From Lycocorax pyrrhopterus obiensis (taxonomy: Eukaryota > Chordata > Aves > Passeriformes > Paradisaeidae), in NCBI GenBank assembly GCA_014706295.1, contig JACSVZ010000002.1, forward strand, positions 22,912,757 to 22,976,756: DNA of 64,000 bases, written 5' to 3'. Below are positions 10,001-24,800 of the stretch, piece by piece. Under the pieces are notes generated by a model that was not told where the DNA came from, searched no databases, and saw only the letters and a program-made list of their open reading frames with translations. Made by a program: the position numbers and the translations under genes. Each line of letters begins with the position of its first letter. Positions within the stretch are counted from its first letter, which is position 1.

Positions 10001-13000
10001 TTACTGGTGTATTTAGTCCTACCCGTAAGGTCAGAGCACAACAGGAGCATGAAGGAGTACTGTAAGTTTTCTCACTTTTTTATTCCTGCTCTTATATTGC
10101 TTTGATTAAATTTTGAATTAAAAAACCACTTTTCTATAAATGATGCTGACCTTTGCTTTGGTCCATGAGAACGCTGAATTAATCAATTTAATGGATTTAG
10201 TGGTAGCCTGCTCACCTTCCTAAGATGTTGTGACATCTTCCAGAGACTCATGTGAATGAAAGAGTGCATACAGACCACTTCTTCTGTAGTCTTTCATTCA
10301 AAGCAGTAATTGTGTGGTTTTGTTTTTTCTTTTTTAACCTTTAGCCTGTTCTTTTTTGTCATATTGGTCACATTGTGGGAACTGAAACATAGGCCTGTGT
10401 TGGTATGTGCTGAAATCGGTGGGAAGGTTCTCAGTGTTTTCAGTGGTTTGTGGAGTGGTTTCCTCTGTCATGAAGTATCATGGAGGAAGGGCTGTTCTTG
10501 TCTGTTTTCAAAGTTATTTGAGTGCGTAAGGCACCTTCTCATTGTGTCTTGAAATGTACCTTATCTATTCTCTGAAAATGGCAAACTTCAAACCACCCCC
10601 CTCCCTGCAAAACATCACATCAAAGCAAAGACCAACCAAACACATCCTCCCCCCTGCTAAAGAAGCTGCCCTCTTTTTCAAAGCAACCTAAGTTTCACTC
10701 TCTGAGTGTAGGTTCTGGCACAGTTAGCATCTATTTTGTTGTTTTAGGCAAAGCGCTGATTATCTACATTGGATATCATGCTAGAAAATGAACACCTCTG
10801 AGGAGCAGTACTACATGAAAAGAGCAGTCTAAAAACAAATAAGTGTCCTTTGAGTGAACATTTTATTCGTGCTTCAGTGGTTTGTCAAAGTTTAGATTAA
10901 TAATTTCCAGCTATGCAGGATTGTTTTGATGTATTTGGACCATTGGTGTAACAAGTCCACTCTGCCTTATAATGATGGACATTTTCTTTTTCATTACAAT
11001 GTGATCAAGGCCAATAACAAGTGGCTGAATTGTAGCATATTTGTTGGAATAACAGGCGGTGTTGATGTTGTGACTAAACTCATCTCAGGGCTGGTGGTAA
11101 CCTGTTCCTTTGGTTAGCTGCTTGCTATTATGATTTATTTCTAAATTATTGTCAGCAGTCGCAAGCTGTTGGTTCTTGTCCTTCTGTTGTTCGTTTCTCT
11201 GAGCACTTAAATCATGTTTTAAGACCTTCAGTCATATGTGTGCACACTAAATAAATTAATATCAATGTCACAATGAAATAAAAAGAAAATAATCTTCGGA
11301 CTCAAAATAAACACGAATTGCTTTGATTATTGCTTCTTATAGTGAGTTTTATTGCTATTGTTTAGCTGTATTTTAGTGTTAACTTTTCCTGATATCAAGA
11401 GCACCTTTTTTTTTTTAAGGCTGTCTTTCTTAGGAAATTAGGATACTGTGATTGTGCCTGCTGCATGTGTAATGCCGTCTGACTTCGCCCAGTAACTTTG
11501 AAGCTGGCTGACAGTAGATGCCTAGATGCTTGGTGGAAAAGCATGTGAGCTGGCTGAAGGGTAGAGATAAGAATCTGCTCTGATGGAAAAGCCGAAATGC
11601 AAGTTGTTGTGAGTGTATGAGAATGTGGTTGGAGGTGTTATGAATACTCTGACTTCAGCAAAATCCTTAATGCTCATCTACTTCTTACTATGTTTAGAGT
11701 CTCCAGCTCTGAGGAAGCCAAATTTCATTTATTTCACTCATGGAACAACTTCTGTGTGTTTGAAGTGAAAGTGTGTAAAAGGGGAGGGAGTTCTGCCAAG
11801 TTACTTCTTGATTCTGTAATGTGCTTACTCTCACAGTCTCTCTCACCCCAAATAAAGAGGCTACTCCCTCTGTGGGATGTTGGCATGAAAAATGTCTTGA
11901 TTTAAAGGACACCCATCTCAGAACCAGAACTTTTGTGTAGAGATTATTTTGACTTTGAACAGTTAAAGGAAAGGGTGTAGTTGGAAAAAACTAAAGCTTT
12001 GTAAAGCGTGAACAAGAGGCATTTGAATGCCCTAATGCAGGAGGTGCACAATACACTAAATAACTTTTCTGCATTTTTTTACAGTTTTATTTATAGTAAG
12101 TAGCTTGAGAGAGAAGCGCGTGTATACCAGAAAGATAAAAACCCTTAAAACTGAATTTGGAAAAAAAACCCAGAAGTATAGGTGTCAAAGCATTTTCTAA
12201 ATAATACCAGGGGACTGGGTCAGAAAAACTTCATCTGGTGGTTGTTACTTTGCCAAATGTGTACAAAGATGGTTCAAGTGTCTGGAATAATGTGTCTGTT
12301 CAGATGTATTGTCATAAAGCAGATGAGAGGAAACGTAATTCCAGGCAGAAGGTAACAACTCTGTATTGGAAGTTGCTGCTTTTGAAGTGTTACTTGATGC
12401 ATGACACAGGCAAATATTTTTTTGGTGAAAAGAGGGAGGTAAAGGCTCAATAATGTAGTCTGATGCCTCCTGCAGGAGGACCACCCTCTTAGGTTAGCGG
12501 GTCTGATAGAGATCGTTCCAGACTGCCACCTTTGGGAGGGAAGATGGGTGGGGATGATGTTGTCTCATGAACCTGTACTGTACAGAGATTTCTCAGGAGA
12601 TGGTTTGGGTTCCTACCACTCCCAATTCTATTTCTGCTTTTCCCCGGTACTGTTCTCTTACACTGCTGAGGATCTGATGTTGGTCCAGTGGTTCCCTAGC
12701 AGCAGATGGCTTAGACATCAGCTTGCCCAACGGATTTACTGGTCTCTGCTTCTGTGTCTCTTCGAGGCCATTCCAATGAAATACGAATCTGAATTGCACT
12801 GCTAGTTCTTAGGACTGGTGTGTGATGCTAGCGTGCGTGCATTTGTAGCAGAATAGTGCCAGTCTTTCAGGTCTTACAAAGTTGTTCTGATCTGCTTAAA
12901 GGGAATAATTGTTTCCTCTAGATTGGTAATATTAGCAATTGTGTTTCAGGTGAGTCTGAGAATGAAGGGCATGAATGGAAGAGAGCAAATACTGCCATTC

Positions 13001-16000
13001 TGCTAAAGCTTCTTATTGCATCATATTGCATCTGTGGGACAGATGTGCCTGCTGTGCGACAGATGTGGCATTGTTCTGTAAAAATGCTGGTTTGTGAAAC
13101 TTCTGGTGGCTTAAAAAAGTCCAACTCTTGGGCAGCCTTGTATAATTTCTCAGAGAATTACTAATATTTATATGGCGATCAGGGATTCTTGTCACTTCCT
13201 TGTGCTATGTTGCACATGGAAATAAATCAGGTCCTGGAAGATGTGAGACACTTCAGAACCAGGTCTAGGTGACCACAATGCAAGCTGGTAAGTAATTGAG
13301 AAGTGGCAGGAAAGCCACCAAGAAAAACTGACTATGAAATAGCTGCTTTGTTTTGTCAGTTTCAAGGCTTTGAAGCAGAACCTGAGATCATGTGGAAGGT
13401 TTTGAGATTTACTTGGCAGTGACTCTACCCATTCAGTACAGGAATTGTTCTTAATGTTGGGGGATAGACCTGGCCTTTAGGAGATGAAAGTTTGAGAACC
13501 CTCTTTTGTAGTTGAGAAAGAGCTTTAACCTTGGCGCATCCCTTAAATCTGTTGAGTGGCAGTGGTTTGAATATTTGCCTCAACCATCGATATGTTCAGT
13601 TGTGTGTTCTTCTGCCTGGCATGTTTGGTGGGAGTGCATCCTTTTACCTTTTAGAAAGTGTGTAGTATTTTCATGACATAAGAAAAGGTGTTAAGTCAAG
13701 TGTGAACCTGCATACTCTCGCCCTTCTCTGCCTTTTCTTCTGTAGAAACTGGAGGGAAGAAAGTTTCATGTTACTAGTTAATATGCCTGTGTCCTTTGCT
13801 TAACTTTTCTTTGAAAATGGATGGAGCAAAGGAGCGGAACTTGGTCTGAATCCATGTCTGCAGCAGGGACTTTTGAGGATTTGGCCAAAATGCTGACATA
13901 TATAGCTCTGTTGTGATCTGCAAGGCAAGTGTTTTAGCTATCAGAGAAACACTGCGAAATGAAGATGAATTTCCAGGCCTAGTTCTCGCACTTGTGCATG
14001 TGTATTTTGGGATGTTTCTGCTCATCAGATGAGAGGGTGTACGCATTCCAGAAATGTGGAGTCTGAATGTAAGCTATTATTATTTTGATGAAGTATGCTT
14101 ACATGTAAATCCTGGTGTTTATTTTCTTGGGACATACAGGATATAGTAATTTATTGATAGATTAAATAGAGTAACAAAGTTATAAATTTTATATGTGGGA
14201 TCCATAGCTTCTTGTTCTTGGCCTTGTGGGCAATCTCCTGGTTGTGAGGCAGGAAATAATTGTGTCACTTCCTTGATAGGTCTGTCTCTTCCATCTAGTT
14301 TGTACTTAGACATTATTACTTTTGTTCTTTTTTTCTTTCTTCCGAGCCACACTACGAACAGACATATGACTGTATCTAAATCTTCTTCTCATGAAAGGAT
14401 CTAAATGAAAATTATCTCTGTCTGCATTTTAGCTTTCCTGAGAAATTCTGCATGTATGCTGCCTCATCTGCTGTGTGTCACAATGTCACTGACAATATAT
14501 TTGCAGGATCCCATCCACAGTAATCAAAGTTCTGAGTCAATTGACATCTCTTGTTAATTGTTTGGAAAGAATAAGAAAAAGGAGATTACAGGCTCTGACT
14601 ATCTTATTCAAACAAAGTGGATTTAATGTATACAAAACAATGTCATTTTGATGATATTAAGGCTTAAAGAAATTGTTATGACCTTACACCTCTTTTTCTA
14701 TATATTCTAGAATTTATCTTTTTCCCCTTTCAGCAAACTTTTCTACTTCTATGCCAGTTGAGTCAGGGTCCTGCTAGTACTACTTGTGTTCGTTTCCAGT
14801 ATGGAAATTCTCCTTATCAAGTTTAAAAATTCAAACTTGAATATTACAGGTTATTTAAATATGAAATATTGGCAGTAATTTAATAACTAAAAATAAGTGT
14901 GAATGCTGCTGAAAACTTATTGATAAATGATGGAAGCAGGGCCTGTGAGAGAGCACATAATGCATTATAACCAGTTCTAAGTAACAACTGGAATTGATTG
15001 TGTTTGGAGCCCTCTGAGGTTATTTCACTTGAATTAAGTTTCTCTGTAGAATCCAGGTGTTCACCTTTTTCAGTGTTAAGAAATAAAAACATTACTAGCT
15101 TTGGAAGATATTCACTGATGTGCCAACCCAGAAAATCCAGTGGCTTACAGTATTTTTCTTATTGCCATGTACACAGCAGGGCTTTTCTTTGCACATGAAC
15201 ATCTTTGATAGCTCACGTATACAAAAAGATGTTCTTCCATACATATGTGTTTGGGGAATCTTCCTATTTCTTTTAGGGAGGGTAAACTTCTTGTTGCCAG
15301 TGGATTATTATTGTACACAATCACACTCAGCACCCTTTTGTTTTAATGGAACTTTACCATCCTTTTTCTCCACTAGATGCACACTGAGATGCACACAGAG
15401 ACTCAGGCATGTTGATCCTGGAACTGTACCTGAGTCTGGCTTCGTGCTGTTCCTGGACTTGTTTTCTGTCGTCTGTCTTGAAAATGCAACACTGAAGGAA
15501 TTTGTCTGAGGTCACTTGCTGTGATTAGTTAGGTCAGATATGCCCTTCAGCTTTGAGATCTGGAAGACTTTTTGTTATCCCAAGTATCTTTTAAGAAGTA
15601 GTGCAGAGGATGCATATTTTGGCTTGTGTTTTTTTTTTTCTTAAATACTGTCTGATTTATTTTTCCTTTCTGTATTGTTAGAAAAACATGTTGAAATTCG
15701 TAGAGAGCTTAATCACTAATTATTTTTATCTCTCCATTAACAGTTATTGTTGCTTTCTGACAGAGAAATAAGATCTTCACTTGTTACTTTTTTTGCAAGT
15801 TCTTTTATTAAGTTTGGTTGTTTTGTTTGGGGTTTCTTTTTTTTTTTTTTGAAAACTACCTATGCACACATCTGTCCCTTCCCTCCATGGGACTGATATG
15901 TCCATCCTTTCCTTTATCTTTTGTTATTAGTTGTCCTCTTATTATAACAGTTTCTGGTTTCATTTTAGTTACTTCCTTTTAACCAGTATGGTGACAAAAG

Positions 16001-18142
16001 CTGCATCGTAGTTCAAATACAGCGCCCGTAGCTGTTGGTTAGCTCTTAGGCACAGATGTACTTCTTTGATTTCCTCTTTTTCTTTCCTGTTTGTGCCTGT
16101 TTTCATTTACAGCTTAGCCTCGGTGTAATTATATACATTCACTGTATGCCTTTTTGCTATTTGTCCTGTTCTTAAGCTGGTGTTGTTACCGTGTCTGTGG
16201 TGACAAGGATGCTACTGAAGTGCTTGCCAGTTGTTGAGTCAGCTGCAGGGGAGCAGAGCCAGGGTGGGAGCCCCTGTCCTGGGTGGAGTGGGCAGGGAGA
16301 GGAGGGAGCACCTGCGGGCTGCTGGAGGCTGCTGGCACTGGCAGACACCGGCAGAAGCCACGCAAAGTGTGGGTTGGTGGCTTTCATTTATTTATTTGCC
16401 TTCTAAATAGACAGATTTATTAAATGATCTCCAACCTGCTCTCTTTTGTCGATGCCAATTACTGATGCAGTTTTACAGTTAAAAGAGCAATCTGTGCTTG
16501 CTCAGAAAAAAGTTTTTTAGCTTATCCATGCGAAGAATGATGCCAGTTCCATTTGTCAAATTCATTATCATTCTTACCATGTCCTGGCTTGTTTAGATGT
16601 GGGAAGTCTCTCATAACTGCAGGTTTGCTTGGTTTGGATGGAAAAAAAGGGTTTTTTTGTTTAAAAAAAGAAAGAAAAAAGCAGTGATGATTTATTTTAG
16701 CTCTTCATGCACAGAGAGGAACCAGATACAAACAGGATGTTTGTTAGAGACGTCTCCTGATGACCTTGGAGATGCACAGAATTCCAGAAACTAGAGGACA
16801 GCATCTGGAGAAATACTTAAGTGATTGTGTTGTTTTGGTTTTCTTTTCATTTATTTAGTTAGTTATTACTCTGGTACGGCTCAGTTAAATGTGATTTGTC
16901 TGGCCATCATCAAAGCATGACAGAAGCTCAGAGAAGATGAAGGGAAATGCCTAATTTGCTTGCCCGTCAAAAAGGTATGCTATAGCACTTCAGGACTTTT
17001 TCTGTTCAAATCAGTAAGAAAATGGTATTTTTATCTTTGAAAGTAAGTTTGCAGTAACTAGAGTTAGACTACATATATATTTTTTCTATCTTAAGAACAG
17101 GTGTTTTTTCAGCGGTGTGGAGACAATGATTAGTCATGCATTTTATATGGGCATATAGACAATGGGCTCAAACTACGAGATTTGTGATGATATTCCACAA
17201 CAAAAAAAGGTATGATATTCAATAAAATGTTTCTTCAAAAGTAAAAAAGAATTATGAAAAAAAGTTCTATTATATTTGAACAAATACTGTCACGGAACAC
17301 AAGACTCTTTTTCCTAAAGTTCTGTCTTACTCATTAATTTTGACAGTGTTCTAACTGAGATGCTCTGTTAGGTTTATTCCCAGTAGTAATTATTTCATTC
17401 ATCCACAGGTGGGGCAGAAATGATGTAGACTTTTACAGTCAAAGTGATGTTTCGTTTTGATATTGCCAGTTAAGCTTCAGAGAGGACACCAATGTGAACC
17501 TATGCCCCTGGGACCCAGCAGAGCTCATGAGTATATTTAATACTCACTGCTGAGGAGGTGATTTCAAGAGACTCCTGGGGTTTAGTGGTGATGCAAGACT
17601 TTGGATGTTCTACTGTGAGTGGATCCTTATCTTGAAAGCCTATGTGAGTTGGGTTTGTTTTATTGTTAAGATTTGGAAGAATGCTGTGGCTATCTTTCTT
17701 GTTCAGTTTCTACTGCTTGTGAAAAAAATTAGAGAGAAGGCCTCTTGGAGAGGAAGGTAAAAAATGGAAAATGTAATACTTTTTCCTTGTGCCAAGGAAG
17801 ATAGATGAAACGGGAGGTATTCAATTGGAATATATTAATTACAATCTGCGTTTGCTTCTTAGTCTTCTTCAAGATTTCAAATAGATACTTAATCAGAAAG
17901 AAGTTAGACTGAACTGTCATTGTTCACAACGTCGGCATTTTGCCTCAGGACCACATAACTTGCACTCATGGTGTGTCACTAATGGTATGAGCCACTCTGA
18001 GAGACAGCAGCATCCAGAATAAACCCTGTGTCACCCACTATGGCCTTTAACTGGGTACTCGGATGACAGAATTTCGCCTGGAGTAAAAAAAGAGACTCAG
18101 TCGCCAAGTTCAGACCACCCTGTTTATTACAACCTGTTATGC
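7093..18142 (+). other. CDK14: CDK14 intron 2, first unique stretch
   Basis: This AT-rich sequence has no recognisable exon, RNA gene or young repeat. Local items are a 13-base tandem duplication (GGGAATATCAGAT twice) near 9173-9198, C-rich low complexity near 10595-10660, a perfect palindrome at 12466-12479 and a GC-richer patch near 16230-16370. A 175-codon open frame on the minus strand (9063-9590) resembles no family I know and is not annotated as a gene. Confidence 0.75.
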
Positions 18143-18803
18143 TGGGAACTGACCAGCTTTGTGGAAAAGAACCTGGGGGTCCTGGTGGACATGAAGTTGA
18201 ATGTGAGCCTGCAATATGCCCTTGCTGCAAAGGTGGCTGCTGATATCCTGGGGTGCACTGGGAGGAGTGTTGCCCACAGGTGAAGGGGAGGTGATCCCTC
18301 CCTTCCACTCAGCACCGATGAGGCCACATCTGCAGTACAGTTCAGTTCTGGGTTCCTCCGTACAAGAGAGACATGAAGAAGAGCCGCTGAAGTGATCAGG
18401 GGACAGGAGCATGTCTCCTGTGAGGAATGACAGAGAACTGGGACTGTTTAGGAGAAGAAAAGGTGCAGTGGGGGATCTTAGCAATGCCTGATGGGAGGAA
18501 GTACAGAAGACAAAGTCAGTCTTCTCTCAGTGGTGCCCTGTGACAGGACCAGAGGCAGTGGGCATAAACTGAGACAGGGAATGGAAAGCCTCTGAACATC
18601 AGGAAACACATTTTTACTGTGAGAGTGACCAAGCAGAAAGAGAAGTTTCCCATTAAGATTGTGGAGTCACCATCTGTGGAGAAGCCATCTGGACAACCTG
18701 CCCATCCTGTGCACTGTGATTTAGGTGGCCCTGCTTGAGCAGATGGGTTGGACCAGATGACCTGCAGAGGAGCCTTCCAACCTCCACCATTCTGTGACTT
18801 GTG
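18143..18803 (+). mobile_element. CR1 LINE fragment (3' part of ORF2 plus tail)
   Basis: This is a plus-strand CR1 copy. Translation near its start gives KNLGVLVD and, after an interruption-free stretch, ILGC, both typical of the CR1 ORF2 C-terminus. Downstream are a degraded 3' region and the tail TTCCAACCTCCACCATTCTG followed by TGACTT. Frameshifts and stops show that it is a dead copy. Confidence 0.9.
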
Positions 18804-21800
18804 AACTTTTTTACAGGCTGCTTGCTTTCTGCATTTTTGGAAGCTTTTTGCATTGCTTGTGTCACATGCAATTGAGTTATTGTTAGTTTTGTCATATATG
18901 ATCACCTATAATATTGTTAATTGTTTCTGTAAGGAGTAGTGATTTGCTTCATATGTGATTCCATATGGTACGCTGCAAATAATTGAGGTCCAAGTGCTAT
19001 AAAGACTATAAGAGATAGTGTTTCAAACCACTTTTTTATAAAAGCTTAGAAGAAATCTAAATGGGAAGATTCTCTAGAAACATCTGTAATAAAATGTTTA
19101 CCTTTAGAAACTCATTGCTATCCACTGCTCATCTGCCAAAGACCCCTCTGGAAAAGTCCTTATGTTTCTTTCCCTCCCCAAATCCTAACACTTTGTACAC
19201 TGGAGCAAGCAACACAGGTCTTATTTCTGTGGTTTGACTTTTTTTCCTCTTGCAGGAATCTGTAGCTTTGTCTCTTACCAACTGTTTCCATGAGGAATTA
19301 ACAAAAAAGGGGGTCTCTTGTTCTGTTTGTTTTTATTAATATGCATAATATGTGTGCTTAAGCTTCTCTTCTCCCTGCTCTTCCATGAGGTTAGTTTCAA
19401 AAACAAGAGGCTCCGAGGGAGTAACCTATACATGGAAATCACCTGTATTTATGAACCTTTAAAAGAGCCACATGCTTCCAACAGAAATAAAGCATCTTTT
19501 TTTTCTGGAATTATTCCTTTTGTAGCAGATGTGCAGTTATTTTGGGGCTCCAGATTGATTTTTCTGAAAAGAGGAAACATTTGCTGCCAAAAGTGTCCGA
19601 GTCAAAAATAAGCTTTGTCAAATAAAGGGAATTCTGCACCAGGTCTTGAGTATTCCCTTTGTAAAAGGACACTAGGAAAGCTGGAGAGGGACAGCATTAG
19701 AGAAGAGTGGGGAACCTTTTTCTGGTTAGTAGAGGGTTTAGGCCGTGGGGTGGGAAGAGAGAGACTTTTTTTAATGTGTAGTTCTTCCTCCATAAACCTA
19801 GGGGAAAGAGGGAGTATCCCATCACACTTACTACTGCTGTGTGCAATTTTTTTCCTTGGTTGTGACATTTACTTATTCCTTAGATATGTTTCTAACTTTA
19901 TATGGAGTTGTGTGGAGCAAATGCAGGCTAGTTGAAACCTCAGTTCATGATCTGAAGTGTGGCCTTTAAGTGCTTTTTATGGTGAATTGCTCTGCTTATG
20001 GACTTGTTCCTGAAATGTTTCCAGTTCTGGAATTGGCATTAGCATTAAGAAATATCCTGTGGAAAAAAAGCTGGGGAACCAGAGTCTAGCCAGAATTACT
20101 CATTTCATTGTACTGGCTGTCAACAGGACTCCTGGTTGTAATTTTGGCTTTAACACTTTGGGGTCTTATGCTTGATTTCTAGGAAGGGGTCTGTGAGTTG
20201 ATGATAATAGGGCTATATTCTTAATTTGAAAAGGCTGTGTTGTACCTGTAAGTTCTTTGCTTATGCATAAATCTGCTGTCAACATCAACAAAGCACAGCT
20301 GAATGACCTCTATTTCTGAAAGAGTGGCCTACCTTTATTTAATTTTTCTGCCCAAGACTGGCACATGATCACATATTTTACTATTTTACTCCCTTTTTTT
20401 TCCCAGTTTGCCCTTTCAGAGGTGAACTGCCTTATATTAGCTTGCATATGTATGGAATTGTTGCTGTTTCGTAATAGCAGGATGATGTGCATCTTGCAAA
20501 CTCGTTCACAAGCTCTGTCCTGAGCACCCAACTCCTTCAGCAGAATAGTTCAAAAGATTGTGCTCATTATGCTAGAAAATGGTACCCTTAGGCTCCTGCT
20601 TGATCGAGGTGGGGGATGCTTTAAACCTGGGCCATAATTAAGTGTGCAGTAAAACAGATTTATTATTAATTTAAGTTTTTAAGAGAAAGGAGTAAATTAT
20701 GTTCACTCTTGCTGCACAGTTTTGGAAAAGAAAAATATGCATTAATAAACAATATGTCTGTAATTAATTAATGGTCCCCTGGAGAGAGTTTTCTCCCAAA
20801 CTAGTTAATTTGTGTGTAAAATACTAAAAAATTAATCCCAAAACACATAATGAAAAATCAGCTATGGGTTAGTGAATTGTGGTCATTAAAGCAGACTTTT
20901 TTTTTTGCTGTTTGTTTGGTTTTGGATTTTTTTTGTCTTAATGGCCAAAGTTAACAACCGAGACAAATGGAAAATAAAGCACCAATGTTGAGGTGCATTT
21001 TGACATTTCTAATTAATGTGCTCTGCCACTAAAAACATCATAAAGCTCTCTCTAGAATTAATGTGAGCTATAAACCTATTGTTTACTCTGGATTGATTTG
21101 AAAATTAGTATTGATTCCTGTTTTGTCTTTTATTACTTAGGAAGACATGGGCAGGGCCTAAATATTGGAGTCCTCAAATTCATCATTCCCTCTTTTCTGT
21201 TATCCCTCTTTAATCTTCTGCCGTGTCTGTTATTTTTCTCCCTTTTCAGATAGACTGATAAATCTCTTGAATTTGATCACGAAAACACATTTCAAAAACC
21301 TACTGTTCTAACCTAGATGGGGTCAGCATTTTAAGTAACTTTTAATAAGCAAGTTACCATGTATTTCTCAGTTGGATTCATATTATTAACTGAAGTAGAT
21401 TTTAGTATTTGTATTTAGTATTTTTTACTAAATTCTTAGTAAAGCTTTTGCAAAACATGAAGTGCTCTGTGCTTTGTGTGCTGAGAGCCTCACTGGCTTC
21501 CAGGGAAATACACGAACTTGTCAAAAATGTGCATACTCGTAGAATCAAAGCCTTAATTTGTAAAATGATACTTAATAAGAAAAATGGGCACAAGGTAGTA
21601 ATTTTTCTTGTTGAAAACAATGGTTATTGCTCAGGTAAATGTTAGCAGCTTTGATTGATTGCTGACAAGAAGTGCAGAAGTGATTAACATGACAACGTAC
21701 AAATCATGTTTTAAATTTTTTTGGCCCTTGCAGCCACAGCAGGTATGTAAACTGGTCTTTCAGGTTTAGTTTAGTTGTTTTGGAAAAAAAAAGGTGTGTT

Positions 21801-24800
21801 ACAAAAAACTTGGGAGAGAAAATTAAAATTCTTCCATACTTAAGTTTTCCTTATGAAGTCTCTATTTAATGCTGCGTCAACCTGATACCTGTTTTCTTTA
21901 TCTATTAAAGTGAAGCTTTGATGCATGCATAGGTATCTCCCCCCATAATTTTTTGCCCCCACTACTAAGTCCTGTTATGTTATGCTTTAATATGAGCAGA
22001 TGAATTCTTTAGGCTTCTTCTAAGAAAATGAGTTTTCTAACTCGTTCTGCATTCATCTTTGATTATATATAACTTTAAAAATTGTCTGGTTTTAAGGAAG
22101 TGTATGTTCAAGAAGTAGCAGAGGATATTGGAAATATTCACAATGACTTTCAATCTTTTAAGGTAAAAACCACAAATCTGCTTTCAAGTATAAGGGAAAT
22201 TTTAGTATTTATTCAAAGGCTATACAAAACCGTTGTATCCAAACATGAATGCAAGTGCAGAATAAATTAATTTCTGTCTCTAACACAATATATTCAAACT
22301 ACAGATATCCAATGTTAGGCAGGTTGGGTCTTTACTTGCTCATTGAATCCTGTTGCACCTATTGTGTATAAACTTTACCATCTTTACTTGATACAAATTA
22401 TTTCCCTCATGTTAACCAGAGAGATTTGGGAGAGGAAGCTAGCATCTATGTTGCTAGTGTGTTCTCAGCTTTTCTAGATGAGAGACATGCTGCCCTGCTC
22501 CTTCTCTGATCTTAGCTTGACACTTTGAAGGACTTGGGGTGGTGAAAGTAGAGGGAGTCAAGGATGTTTCTTCCTTTGCATGGCTTTACAGAAGGTGTCA
22601 CTGTTTTCTTTGCTCTCTCTTTGGTAACCCATCAAGGTGCCCTCTGGAGTCCTTCTTGGAAAGGCTTTGCTGAAACCGGACAACCCAAGTAGGGCTATCA
22701 TGGGACAGCTGTGTTGTAAGGAGAAAGCAAATAGAGTAGGATTGTTAAGCCTGGAGAAGACCACCAGGGGCGATTATGACAGATAAGCAAAACTATGCAT
22801 GATGTGGACGAGTTGAGTAAGAAAAGAATTAAGCAGACAGAAGGAAGTTTTCTGTGGAGAGCTCCACTGAACTGACCTCATTGCTTCATGTTGCTGTCTC
22901 TGCCTTCCTGCAGTAAAGGTGCTTCAGGACTGGTTCTGAGGGTAAAAGCCTTTGCAGGGCTTGGGGTGGGGGTGAGTTTTTACCCAAGATGTGGGACAGT
23001 GAAGCATGTCTGAGCAACAGAGCAGATGTTGGAGGAGGGGACAAATGGAAAACATCTGGAGGTGACTCTCACTGGAAGGGTATGTGCACTCCCTCAACAG
23101 AAACCACAGAGCTTATCTACTGAGAGACAGAGAAAGCGTACTGGCTAAGTGGTTTCATCCAATATTGGCATTTTTATGTTCGGAGCTAGGGGCACACAAC
23201 AATCACAGTGACATGGTAATGTTTCTTAGGGGTAATTTTGTTAAACAATGCTACTTTTGCTGGCAAAATTCCAGGTGTAGTCTTGGCTTTGTACTGGTTC
23301 ATCTTTTGCAGTTTCTGATTTATCTTACTCAAATGCCTGGCATAAATGAAAAGAAGAAAATAATTCTTTTTGCAGAAATGATTTGCCTCTTAGAAGAGAG
23401 CAGCAGCTGCTGACAAATCCATTGTAGAATAGCCCAGAGAGAGTAAAGAGAAGAAAAACTAGACTATAGTGAAGGGTCTGGGTGTTTCCTAGGGAGTGGA
23501 AGATGTCTTATTACTTACACAGTATTCAAAATGTGACTTCATATTCAGGCAACACATCCTTTAGAGATTTTACAAACTTCACAAAAATGCTAATGAAAAG
23601 CAAGTGTTTCGTTATGAAGTTGTCTTCTTTCTGCCTTCTTGAAAATTCTTAAATATTTTAAAATAACTTGCAACTAAACTGTTTCCTATTTAATTTCTAT
23701 TTGCATTCCTAGTCAGAATAGTTTCCCCTTACAACTTGGATTTCCTGTGCAGTATTTCCAAATGGGACCACAGGGACTTGTTGCTTTAATTTGTTTGTAT
23801 TCTGTTTCCTGCAAGTTTGGATATCTCTGTGGGCATTTTTCTTGTGTGTATATGCATGTGCTCTTTTGTTTAGCACCAGGGAAGAGTTGGGAGTAAAGGC
23901 TCCTTTACTGTAGAAGTGTAGTATGCCTTACTCTTTTAGCTGGGAAACAAACATTTTATCTATTCTTCAAAGTACTGAGATTTCAGATCCCTTTTTTTGT
24001 CTGTAACAGGATGAAAGGCCTCCTGTCTCCTCTCCTTAAAGAATATCCAGCCCACTCTAGACAAGCTGATAGAGTTTCAGTGTGCATATCATACAGCCCA
24101 GCTGCGTTTTGTGATCACCAGATAATATTCTCTTTTACAGAGATGAGGAGACAGCTAGGTCCAATTTTGGTTCTGAAAAATCCTTTCTTAATGGCATCTT
24201 TCCAGGAACCATTATGCTCCTACAAAAAAGTGGATTTTTTTGACCAGCCTAATTTTCTGTATTTTTTTTATTTCTTGACTTGATACATGATAATGCTTTA
24301 TATTTAATAAAGATTATGTATAACTTTTGACGTATTTTTTAAAGTTGTGCTTATCATCATCTGTATTTCAGAATCTTTTGTGTACAAGAGTTCAGTTATC
24401 TTGCTTGTAGCTCTCATAGTAATATACCACAGGCTATTGTATGTGTCAGCTTCATTCTTCTGCTTTGTATGTCTATTTTTGTGGAATCAGTTTCATTTCC
24501 TCTTTTCTTTATGTTGGTGTTTATGCTTCAGAGTACTGCTTGTCTCAAATTAGCATATTTTTTTTTCAAATGAGAATATTAGTTTTTATCTTCACTCTGT
24601 AGAGTTTTTGCAGTGGTGGTGCAGTTTGCGCTTCCCTTGTTTGGGGTCTGACAGCCCTGCCATTAACTTCAACATTTCCATGAGTTCATAAGTATGCAAT
24701 AGAACACTTCTGTGTAGAAAAGTGGCATACAAAAAGTTCGTCTGCAAGAAAATAATTAAGTTGGAAGAAACCTCAGTAGGTCGTTTTATCTAGTCTCCCC

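Noticed and set aside
22735..22900. Possible CR1 fragment
   Set aside because: Only a short stretch resembles CR1 and there is no recognisable tail or ORF2 motif.
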